Origin: Muribaculaceae bacterium
GTDB taxonomy: Bacteria; Bacteroidota; Bacteroidia; Bacteroidales; Muribaculaceae
Reading direction: 5' to 3'
DNA: 64,000 nucleotides
Assembly: GCA_022509165.1 (NCBI GenBank)
Contig: JAFLTT010000012.1
Location: 1 to 64,000, forward strand
Position numbers and translations under genes: made by a program. How positions within the stretch are numbered: position 1 is the first letter of the stretch; each line of letters opens with the position of its first letter. The notes under the pieces were generated by a model. It saw only the letters and a program-made list of their open reading frames with translations. It was not told the origin of the DNA and made no database searches. Below are positions 15,818 to 24,028 of this stretch, one piece after another.

Positions 15818-18800
15818 ATGATGAAACTCTTTAATTCTATAAAATCCCTCGTCAGTGGGAGCGCTGCCAAGTTTGTAGGCCTAAAATATAAATCGATGGC
15901 CGGTTTGCTGACTTTTTCCCTTTTTGCGTTAGCAGGGTGTACAGACGACTTAGAGATTCGCAACAGTCTGCCCGATACTGACGATAATACTCTTACTATC
16001 CTTATGCCCAATGTTGAGGCCGCAGCTGAATATGGTGCATCCCGGGGTAACGGAGATTATGACAGCAATAAAGATTTGGCCGATGAGGCTAAGATAAATA
16101 ACCTATGGTTTTTTGCATTCCCACAAGGTAGCACAAGTTCAGATCTTAAGATTGTAAAAAATATACAGGGAACAGCCTCACAAATAAAATTTGCAGGCCA
16201 AGACGACAGCAATAACTCAAGTTATACCAGTTACACGGTGACCAATGTCTCCGGTGGTGATTATAAAATCTATCTTCTTGCCAATTTCGAGGGATATGTA
16301 AATAAACCCAATGGTTATTCTGACTATGAGGCTTATTTCAAGTCACTATCTGAGTCTGATTTGAAAGAATTGGTTTTGAATTTTAGGACAAATAATCCAA
16401 CAGTAGGTAACTTACCTATGTATTGTCTGCATAAAGATATAAAGACAAGTGCGGATGCTACCAATGGAATTGGAGAATCTGCAAATTTCACCTTTAATAA
16501 AAATAGCAAGCAAATTTACGCCGACCTTACCTTTATGTGTGCAAAGGTGAGGTATACCATTCTTTTCGATAAGACACCCAATAGCGGTTTCTCAAAAACC
16601 TTCACTTCTACAGTTAGTTTCAAAGATCCGAAAGCTAAAAAAATTGTAGATAAAGTAGCCATAACCGGAACGGCAAGCGGAGCATCTACTTTTGATTTAA
16701 ACAGTATTGATTTTGAGGAAAAGAACTATCCGGATGACGGCTCCGAACTCTTGAAGGAAAAACCCACAAAATTTGAGCAGAATCTGACTAAGCTTCAAGG
16801 TAACTATGATGCCAATAAGCGGGCCTGGCAAGGTACTATATATCTGCCGGAAAATCCTGTCTCAGGTGATGCACGTACCACCCTTTACTTTACAGGAGAG
16901 GGTAATCAGGTCAGTACCACTGCCGATGCATATATACTCCCATTATTTAATGACAATGGAATAACACTGGAAAGAGGTAAGTTCTACGATGTAATTGCCA
17001 AGGTAACCACACCTAATACAGTAGACTTAGAGAGCAGTCTCAACGTGACCGAATGGGATCCTAAAAACCTGATGTATGAACTTCATGGTCCGTACGAACT
17101 AATAGTGGAAAAAACCACCATTGGTGTCAATACCAATACCTTTGTCACAATGGGTTATGATTCAGATGTACAAGTCACATTTGTTTCACCCGTCTATGAG
17201 GGACGTGACGTTTATACCATTGAAACCGTCACTGATGATATGTTAGACGAAAATGATCAACCATATCAATTTGACGAAAAGTGGCCATATCACTTGCGAA
17301 TAATGGTAAATCCTGATATTACTCTTTCTGAGATAACTGATATTCAAAATAAAAAAATGGATGAATATAGCTATTTCAATATAGTGGCGGGTAATCTCAA
17401 GAAGATGATTAAGATAAATCCATTGGAAATATCACCAATTTTCGATGTTTCACCAAATGATATTACGATCGACCTAAGAGAATGTGTAAGCGACAATAAA
17501 AATACCGTAACTTACAAAATAACATGTAAGACCAATCTTCCTGTTAAAGATGGTGAATTGACACTTGAGGGTGCTAATGAACTTTTGAATGGTATATCAA
17601 ATAGTGGACAGGAATTATTGAAATTGAAGGTAGAGGGAACTAATGTATTGGAAGGTACCGGCACTACATTAACAATCAAACAGCAAGTAACGACGTTTGT
17701 TTTGACGGTAAGTAATCTTACCTCAGGTAACTCTTTTTGGGAAACAGAAAGAACTTATACTTTAACATTTGAACATACTGATGCCGATGAAGATAAGACA
17801 CCTCAGAAAGTTAAGATAACTATAAAACCATTTACAACAGACTACGTAATCCATTTCAAAGATAAAAGCGGAGAATGGGATGATCCGCATATCTATATAT
17901 ATCAATGTCTTGAATTGCCATCTAATTTGGTGGGTACCAATTCAAAATACGCGGGCCGAACCGTGGGGTATAAAGATGGAGATGGTAAAGAGGATGATGG
18001 TACTACAGACAAAGACTTATATGCAGGTCTTGAATATGCCTTCACAAATAATATATCTTTTAAAGGATGGATAGGATACGGAGGTTCATGTGACCCCAAC
18101 GAAGGAAACACCGTATTTGAAAATGGCTTCGTTCATATGGGTGGTTATGATTCCGACAATAGCCGTTATTATAAAGCAACAGCTTATCAGACCGATAAAT
18201 ATGATTATACTACTAACTTGAACTTTAACCATTTTGCCCAAAAGGATACTCAGAAGAATAATTTCAAGTGTACTAAATGTTCGGCTGATAATCTGAACAA
18301 GGATAATAATGGGAATACAGGTAAAAGAGGTTGGCCCGGTGTCATGATGATTAAGGAAGAAAACGGATGGTGGAAATATACCTTGACCGGCATCGCTACC
18401 CCCGGTAAGGCTATGATAATGTTTACAAATGTAGATTATCAAGACCATAGCAAGGCAAGTCATGGTGAAACATACCGATATCCGAATCATGCAGAAGTGG
18501 GTATTCCATTGTTTGATTTCCCCAACAGGGAAGGATGGTTCCTGTTTGACCAGCATAATCCTTCTAAAGGAGGTACTTTCGTAGCCAAAAATCCGGATAC
18601 CAATCCCTCTACCCCGGGCACAGATCCTCCTGCAGATTCTTTTACCTATCGTATATACTGGCCTAAATCTGTTAATGGTGGGAATTCCTATTTATATGTA
18701 TGGAGTTTTGGTAATGAACCGTTAAATGATCAAAAATGGTGGGATTGGAATGATTGCCAAAATCATCAAGAGGAAGATCCTGATTACCCTGATTATTATT

Positions 18801-19696
18801 ATGCAGAATATACTTGCACTACAGATTATGGTACTTCTATTGATACATTTGGCTTCAAATTCAGATATAACACATGGGAAAGTAGCAATAGAGAGGGCGA
18901 TTTAATCAAAGATAGTTTTGAAAAAGTAGAAGATCATCTTTACGTTGCCACAGTAGGTGTGAGCGGAAGTAATCCAAACTCGATAACAAAAGGATATCCT
19001 ACCAATTCAGGCAGCGGATCCACAGCTTACAGGCTATATTGGCCAAAAGCAAAGGGTGAATATATCCATCTTATGGTTAATGGCAATGCTGTAGATGATG
19101 TGGCTATTAATGGTAATGGTTGGAATACTACTGTTACAAGATATGATGGAACCTATTTGGATTATTATTATTACAGAGACTTTTCTTATACGGGTGATCC
19201 CACCACTGCTACACTAACATATAAATATTATGGAGTAGGTCAAAACGAGGGAAGTCAAGACTGGACGGCAGGAAAACTCTCCAATTTTTCAACTGGAAAC
19301 ATAAGATATGCTTACATTAATTCTCCGAGTACGACCGCTAATTTAGTTGGACAACAACCCACTTCTAATCCATTATCAGGAAGAAATTATTATGAAGTAG
19401 ATGATTTATTAATAGTGGGTTGGGGTACAAATTATAGTGGCAGCAATTTAGGATATTTATTTGTTGAAAAACTTAATGGCGCCAGTGGTTATGATCCTGT
19501 AGGAGCAAAAAATTCAACTACTAATAGTAAAGGAAAGAATTATTGTTCTTTTAGAGTAAAAGGAGGCTTTGTAAATAAAACCAGTATTATATTTACAGTG
19601 GGAGATACAGACTCCAATGCATGGTGGGCTGCAAATAAGCCTGTTCCTTTTTCTGCTGATTGCCTTAATAAACGTGATTCATGGGATTTATTCTAA
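15818..19696 (+). CDS. Large fimbrial tip-type protein with CBM26-like module
   Basis: The 1,292-residue lipoprotein has lipobox ALAGC (Cys41), followed by TDDLEIRN, the same eight residues that follow the lipid cysteine in the next gene. Residues 41-400 are homologous to the two preceding fimbrillin-like proteins (CAKVRYTILFD, KRAWQGTIYLPENP, ERGKFYDVIAK) and include a cleavage-type A-S-R-G (Arg76). Beyond them lie Ig-like strands (about 410-670), a segment resembling starch-binding CBM26 (about 675-925, with an RGWPGVMM and a GWWKYT block), and two related aromatic-rich modules starting near 940 (YRIYWPK) and 1068 (YRLYWPK). This pilin-plus-modules layout suggests a tip adhesin that binds glycans (inference). 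The start may be either of two adjacent ATGs. Confidence 0.72.
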   Translation: MMKLFNSIKSLVSGSAAKFVGLKYKSMAGLLTFSLFALAGCTDDLEIRNSLPDTDDNTLTILMPNVEAAAEYGASRGNGDYDSNKDLADEAKINNLWFFAFPQGSTSSDLKIVKNIQGTASQIKFAGQDDSNNSSYTSYTVTNVSGGDYKIYLLANFEGYVNKPNGYSDYEAYFKSLSESDLKELVLNFRTNNPTVGNLPMYCLHKDIKTSADATNGIGESANFTFNKNSKQIYADLTFMCAKVRYTILFDKTPNSGFSKTFTSTVSFKDPKAKKIVDKVAITGTASGASTFDLNSIDFEEKNYPDDGSELLKEKPTKFEQNLTKLQGNYDANKRAWQGTIYLPENPVSGDARTTLYFTGEGNQVSTTADAYILPLFNDNGITLERGKFYDVIAKVTTPNTVDLESSLNVTEWDPKNLMYELHGPYELIVEKTTIGVNTNTFVTMGYDSDVQVTFVSPVYEGRDVYTIETVTDDMLDENDQPYQFDEKWPYHLRIMVNPDITLSEITDIQNKKMDEYSYFNIVAGNLKKMIKINPLEISPIFDVSPNDITIDLRECVSDNKNTVTYKITCKTNLPVKDGELTLEGANELLNGISNSGQELLKLKVEGTNVLEGTGTTLTIKQQVTTFVLTVSNLTSGNSFWETERTYTLTFEHTDADEDKTPQKVKITIKPFTTDYVIHFKDKSGEWDDPHIYIYQCLELPSNLVGTNSKYAGRTVGYKDGDGKEDDGTTDKDLYAGLEYAFTNNISFKGWIGYGGSCDPNEGNTVFENGFVHMGGYDSDNSRYYKATAYQTDKYDYTTNLNFNHFAQKDTQKNNFKCTKCSADNLNKDNNGNTGKRGWPGVMMIKEENGWWKYTLTGIATPGKAMIMFTNVDYQDHSKASHGETYRYPNHAEVGIPLFDFPNREGWFLFDQHNPSKGGTFVAKNPDTNPSTPGTDPPADSFTYRIYWPKSVNGGNSYLYVWSFGNEPLNDQKWWDWNDCQNHQEEDPDYPDYYYAEYTCTTDYGTSIDTFGFKFRYNTWESSNREGDLIKDSFEKVEDHLYVATVGVSGSNPNSITKGYPTNSGSGSTAYRLYWPKAKGEYIHLMVNGNAVDDVAINGNGWNTTVTRYDGTYLDYYYYRDFSYTGDPTTATLTYKYYGVGQNEGSQDWTAGKLSNFSTGNIRYAYINSPSTTANLVGQQPTSNPLSGRNYYEVDDLLIVGWGTNYSGSNLGYLFVEKLNGASGYDPVGAKNSTTNSKGKNYCSFRVKGGFVNKTSIIFTVGDTDSNAWWAANKPVPFSADCLNKRDSWDLF

Positions 19697-19703
19697 ACTA
19701 ATA

Positions 19704-19733
19704 GGTTATTGGAAGTTTGCGCTTCCAATAACC
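19704..19733 (+). promoter_or_regulatory. Perfect 12-bp intercistronic stem-loop, TTTGCG loop
   Basis: GGTTATTGGAAG (19704-19715) pairs without mismatch with CTTCCAATAACC (19722-19733) around TTTGCG. There is no T-run. It lies between the two large tip-type genes and is the clearest member of the hairpin series. Confidence 0.75.
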
Positions 19734-19752
19734 CCTAATCAAACAATCTAAC

Positions 19753-22700
19753 ATGATGAAACTCATTAAAAATATAAAATGGATGGCTCCTGTTTTAGGA
19801 GTGATTATGCTCACAGGTTGTACTGACGATCTTGAAATCCGAAACAACATCATACCCGAGGGCACTCTGGAACTTAATTTGGCAATACCGGAACTTGAAA
19901 TGGTACAAACTCGGGCCACAGAAGATCCAGAGAAAAATATCAGCGAGCTAACAGTATTTATTTATGGTTCAGATAATTCTTTCATAGATAAACAATCCTT
20001 TGCCACCATTTCCTCCGGTAATAAAGTGAATCTACAACTGGGTAGTAATGCCCAAAATAAGAATCTGAAACTTTATGTGGTGGCTAATGCTAATAGTAAT
20101 TTTGTAAGCCTTTCTGACCAATCCTTGTCTACTGTACAGAATATACAGTTGGAGACCACTTCAATTGACGGGAAAAAATTGGTGATGACAGGATTAAAGG
20201 ATGTTTCTTCTAATACTACATCAGTAGATGTGGAACTAAAAAGGGTAGCCGCTAAATTTATAATAACCGTTGATAATGTAAATGGTTATAATGTAGATGG
20301 TTTTGTAGTAAAGAATGTAGCAAGAACAGGTTTTCTTGGTGCCAATGAAAAGACGGGAGATGCAAGATTTACTGCTGTAAATAATATTATAGATGTCCCC
20401 AATTCGGGAACTGCTACAGAAGAATATGTTTATCCATCCAGAGGAGAGATATCTACTAATACTGATAGAGCTCATCTGATACTTTCTGCAACAAAAAATG
20501 GTAAAGCCAATTATTATAGAGTACCGATCAGAACCCTCAAGGAAGGTAAAACTGATGAATATGAAAATATAGATATCCTACCCAATCATAAATATACAAT
20601 TGTAGTGACGGATATAGCACGTGATGGTTACCCAACAATAGCTGATGCTGAAAAGCACCCGGAGACTACAGATGCTATAACTTACTATATCCATGATCAT
20701 GGAGCAAATGTATTGTCAATGGTATCAGATGGAACACGTGAATTAGGCTTGACATATGATTTCACTTGGCCTTCGAATGTAGAATCCAGTATAATTACTG
20801 TGAAATATTATACAACTGACAAATCGGAAATCCCAACTGTTAATACACCGGGTTCTGCCGGAGTTCCAGAACTCATAACCGGCTCTGATTGGTTGACAAT
20901 GAGTTATACTACTGATGCAGTTGGGGCATCTAATATCACAGGGAAAGATGAAGAGAGTGGTTTAGATGACTTAGATTATTCAGATGGTGATAAGATAGAA
21001 CAAGACGGCGTTAGAAAGAATTATAAACTAACTGCAAAACAAGGAATAATAGGTGAGAGGAAAGCTGTGATCCGTGTGGAATGGATGGGCCTGAAAAGGG
21101 AACTGACCATTACAAGGAAAATGGAAGGAGACTTGACTCAATTGCTAAATACAACTCTATATATCATAGAAGATTGTGCAGTTATCCCATCTTCTACAAA
21201 TCCTTCCACTTATACTTATAAAATAGACAAATATTGGCAATTCTTAGCCAGTGACGAGAAGGGAAAAGATCCGGTGACTGTAGATGATCAATCTTCAAAT
21301 AACCCAAAAATTACTTCTGCAACGTTGTTTGGGGTAAAGGCAGAAGCGAACGACCCGGAAAGACCCAGAAATGGTGGGCTGCATATGGCAATGCCTTATG
21401 GAAAACTTTCCGACAAATGGAAATATTACTATGTTATCAGCCCTAATGCGACACAGTATGGTTCAAATGCCAAAATAACAAATGTAGAAACAATTACCGG
21501 AGATAATAGCTTCTTTTCTACAGAAATTAAGAGTGGGGTTTTATTGGTGAAACCTGTATTAGATGACAGTTTTACTTATACCAAATCTACAATAAAGATC
21601 ACCATATATTCTGAAACAAACGGTACTGATTACATAACATTAGATGTATATCACACGGGTTTCTTCCATTATGATGGAGCGGCCACTGACAAAGGCTTCT
21701 ATTATTATGAGGTGGCAGAGTTGGCCAATGGAAAACATTGGCTGGACAGAAACTTGAGAGCCAAAGCCAGTGGACTCTATATTGAGGATGTGAACGGAAA
21801 TAATTATTTCGGAACCGATGAGGCATATCCGGTACTGTCTGCTTCTAAGGGAGAATATGTAAAAATTGCTGACCCCGGGGATTATCGCCAAGAAGATAAT
21901 CTTGATCCTACTATTATAACTGATATTTGTCCTCCGGGATATCGCGTACCCACTATGTCGGAATGGGACCGAGTAAGGCAGTCAACAAGATTCTTTACCG
22001 GAACAGCCTTTGATGCCAATCATCAATATTCCACTTGCTATTTCTCTTCAACAAATGGCGCAGGACACATATATTTCCCGAAAGCCCGATATACCAATAA
22101 TGGGGTAAGTGCAGGTGACGGTTTATCAGGGTATTATTGGACTCAGACTCCTTCTCAAGGCCTTGAGAAAAATCAAATGGGTAATTATTTAAAGACTCTG
22201 TATATAAATGGTGGATCAAATACTTATGTCAACGGCTATATACCTACTCAGAAAATGTCTTTGAGATGTATTGAAGGAAATGATGATGAATCAGTAACTG
22301 AAAGTACGAATTCAATTTCATTTAAAGTGAAGGGTGCAACCCATGTATATCTATATACGGGGACCGGTGCCAATAAATCGGGTCTTTTCACTTTCCCGGG
22401 ACAAGGAATTACCACTTATAATGGAAAAGACAGTGAAACATTATTTAATTATGTAAGTACTTATGGTGCTTCAAGTTTATATGTCTTCTTTACAGTTGTG
22501 GATAATTCCGGAAAGACATGGATAATACATAAAGAAAGTGACGATTTCTCACATTCAGATATCATACCAACCGATGGTAAGGACTTAAATGCTCAGGCTA
22601 CTTTAGCCTCTGAGGCTAATCTTAATGAAATAGAAGGTTGGCCGGTATGGATTGCTGCAAGGTATTTCTTTAATTGGAGTGGTACTTCTCTTACTTCAGG

Positions 22701-23439
22701 AAATGTGTCTAAAGAATCCAACCAGACAGTATACAATTATAGGTTCTATTGGGAAATTTCGGCGCACACTAATACTTATGCCGGCATAGATAATACTACA
22801 TTGGTTGGTTGGAATGACCCGGCAAGCAAATATAAATCTGTAAAGGATACTAATTGGAAGTATGTTGAATTTTCCTATAGTAACCAAGACGGCACTTTTA
22901 AATTTAAGGTGAATGGTAAATATTATGATGATAATAATAGGAATAATGATAGTAACATTTTTATTTCTTTAGGAAAATTTAATGACGATGATAATGACGG
23001 GGTTTATTGCGCATATGTTACAGGTACAAACACCATAACAGGAGGTGTACCCACAATGAAAAAAGTTGTCAATAATAAAATCTGTCCCGGAGATAAGATT
23101 AATTTCTATTGGAAGAAAGGTATGAAAAAGAATGAGGCGGAATTGATGTATCTCTATTTGTGGGATGGCTATGGATGGGAATTAGACCTGGATAATAATT
23201 CAAATAAAATTAATAAAGGATATGTATCCGGAGATTATTATAGGGTAGATCAATTCACATATACAGGAAATAATGAAATTACAAATATGAAGTTCCTTTT
23301 TAATGACAGAAACAATTGGGATAATAATAATCAAACAGGTAATCAATATTTCTCCAAGATAAATTCGCAGGATATTGTAACCGTCACGCTAAATGAAAGC
23401 ACCAGAACCTGGACTGTATATGTGAATGGCTATAAATAA
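19753..23439 (+). CDS. Large fimbrial tip-type protein with FISUMP domain
   Basis: The 1,228-residue lipoprotein has lipobox MLTGC (Cys23) followed by TDDLEIRN, and a Q-T-R-A motif (Arg54). The N-terminal half (to about 310) is fimbrillin-like, with a LKRVAAKF block; beta-rich Ig-like segments follow to about 630. Residues 636-842 form a FISUMP (Fib_succ_major) domain, recognised by WLDRNLRA, a CPPGYRVPTMSEW block and SLRCIEG. The C-terminal 375 residues are at least two aromatic-rich beta modules (YRFYWEI near 993, INFYWKKG near 1115) similar in style to the modules of the preceding gene. It is the last gene of the locus and is probably a tip or sub-tip adhesin; FISUMP is common in surface proteins but its ligand is unknown. 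Confidence 0.72.
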   Translation: MMKLIKNIKWMAPVLGVIMLTGCTDDLEIRNNIIPEGTLELNLAIPELEMVQTRATEDPEKNISELTVFIYGSDNSFIDKQSFATISSGNKVNLQLGSNAQNKNLKLYVVANANSNFVSLSDQSLSTVQNIQLETTSIDGKKLVMTGLKDVSSNTTSVDVELKRVAAKFIITVDNVNGYNVDGFVVKNVARTGFLGANEKTGDARFTAVNNIIDVPNSGTATEEYVYPSRGEISTNTDRAHLILSATKNGKANYYRVPIRTLKEGKTDEYENIDILPNHKYTIVVTDIARDGYPTIADAEKHPETTDAITYYIHDHGANVLSMVSDGTRELGLTYDFTWPSNVESSIITVKYYTTDKSEIPTVNTPGSAGVPELITGSDWLTMSYTTDAVGASNITGKDEESGLDDLDYSDGDKIEQDGVRKNYKLTAKQGIIGERKAVIRVEWMGLKRELTITRKMEGDLTQLLNTTLYIIEDCAVIPSSTNPSTYTYKIDKYWQFLASDEKGKDPVTVDDQSSNNPKITSATLFGVKAEANDPERPRNGGLHMAMPYGKLSDKWKYYYVISPNATQYGSNAKITNVETITGDNSFFSTEIKSGVLLVKPVLDDSFTYTKSTIKITIYSETNGTDYITLDVYHTGFFHYDGAATDKGFYYYEVAELANGKHWLDRNLRAKASGLYIEDVNGNNYFGTDEAYPVLSASKGEYVKIADPGDYRQEDNLDPTIITDICPPGYRVPTMSEWDRVRQSTRFFTGTAFDANHQYSTCYFSSTNGAGHIYFPKARYTNNGVSAGDGLSGYYWTQTPSQGLEKNQMGNYLKTLYINGGSNTYVNGYIPTQKMSLRCIEGNDDESVTESTNSISFKVKGATHVYLYTGTGANKSGLFTFPGQGITTYNGKDSETLFNYVSTYGASSLYVFFTVVDNSGKTWIIHKESDDFSHSDIIPTDGKDLNAQATLASEANLNEIEGWPVWIAARYFFNWSGTSLTSGNVSKESNQTVYNYRFYWEISAHTNTYAGIDNTTLVGWNDPASKYKSVKDTNWKYVEFSYSNQDGTFKFKVNGKYYDDNNRNNDSNIFISLGKFNDDDNDGVYCAYVTGTNTITGGVPTMKKVVNNKICPGDKINFYWKKGMKKNEAELMYLYLWDGYGWELDLDNNSNKINKGYVSGDYYRVDQFTYTGNNEITNMKFLFNDRNNWDNNNQTGNQYFSKINSQDIVTVTLNESTRTWTVYVNGYK

Positions 23440-23458
23440 GAAATAATGATAAGATTAT

Positions 23459-23492
23459 TAGCGGCTGGGCTCGGAAGGGAGTTCGGCCGCTA
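23459..23492 (+). terminator. Hairpin at the end of the fimbrial locus
   Basis: TAGCGGC (23459-23465) pairs with GCCGCTA (23486-23492). The downstream sequence has only a broken T-run (CTGTTGTTT), so termination may be incomplete. Confidence 0.5.
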
Positions 23493-23554
23493 CTGTTGTT
23501 TAAGCGAGCAGCACTCCGAGAGAGCCGTTTTGGGGAATGGATAGGAGTGACTAT

Positions 23555-23624
23555 GCTGACGAGGGGCCACAGGTAAACCTGGTGGCTCTGCCTCCGGCCG
23601 ACAAAAACCGAGGGCACGAAAGGA
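23555..23624 (+). repeat. REP-like repeat, copy A
   Basis: The copy reads GCTGACGAGGGGCCACAGGT, continues with AAACCTGGTGGCTCTG, then CCTCCGGCC and GACAAAAACCGAGGGC. It can form two hairpins: CCACAGGT against ACCTGGTGG with one bulge, and a short GGCC-type stem. Copies B, D and E have the same layout. Confidence 0.85.
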
Positions 23625-23640
23625 GCGGAATGGACAAGAG

Positions 23641-23700
23641 ACGGAGGGCCACAGGTGAACCTGGTGGCTCTGGCCTTCGGCCGACAAAAACCGATGGCAC
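23641..23700 (+). repeat. REP-like repeat, copy B
   Basis: Copy B follows copy A in direct orientation. It carries the CCACAGGT-GAA-CCTGGTGG hairpin and GGCC-TTC-GGCC, then GACAAAAACC. Only single-base changes separate it from copies A, D and E in the core. Confidence 0.85.
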
Positions 23701-23755
23701 GGAGGGAGAGGGCACGAAAGGGAAAGGGCACGAAGGGATAGGAGCATGCTGGCCC

Positions 23756-23874
23756 GGAGGCCTGACGGGGAAGGACACACGAGGCAGAGGGCTTTGCTCT
23801 GACGGAAGGAAATTATATAGGGAGGAGGCCTGCCGGGGGTGAATACCCGAGGCGGAGGGCTTTGCTCTGCCGGA
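23756..23874 (+). repeat. Second repeat family, two direct copies
   Basis: Copy 1 (23756-23806) and copy 2 (23824-23874) start 68 bases apart. Both begin GGAGGCCTG, contain CGAGGC-R-GAGGGCTTTGCTCTG and end CTG-M-CGGA. The CAGAG/CTCTG core of copy 1 can form a small hairpin. The sequence is unrelated to copies A-E. Confidence 0.75.
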
Positions 23875-23920
23875 GAGGGGATACACATGGTGGAGGCCGG
23901 TGGTTGGATAAACGAGGGAT

Positions 23921-23941
23921 GGTTTTTGTCGGCCGAAGGCC
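23921..23941 (-). repeat. REP-like repeat, inverted partial copy C
   Basis: The + strand reads GGTTTTTGTCGGCCGAAGGCC, the exact reverse complement of the right half of copy B (GGCCTTCGGCC followed by GACAAAAACC). It lies about 90 bases before the RAYT start codon. Confidence 0.8.
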
Positions 23942-24028
23942 TGAAGCTCAAATTTTAATTGAGCCGTAGTGAACGGTCAGGTTGAATTTTTTGATTATTT
24001 TTAGACCTTAAATCAAGATAGAGGGAAT

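Larger units (their letters stand above)
23440..24028. other. Gene-free, G+C-rich repeat region before the RAYT gene
   Basis: No protein-coding gene is supported. The stretch holds a hairpin after the fimbrial locus, two direct REP-like copies, two copies of a second repeat family, one inverted partial REP copy, and a short palindrome pair (23946-23976) just before the transposase gene. Long open frames on the minus strand here are by-products of the G+C-rich repeats. Confidence 0.8.

Noticed and set aside
23490-23951. Long open frames on the minus strand and one on the plus strand over the repeat region
   Set aside because: They consist of G+C-rich repeat sequence translated in several frames, are rich in Pro, Ser and Arg, and match no protein pattern; the repeats explain them.
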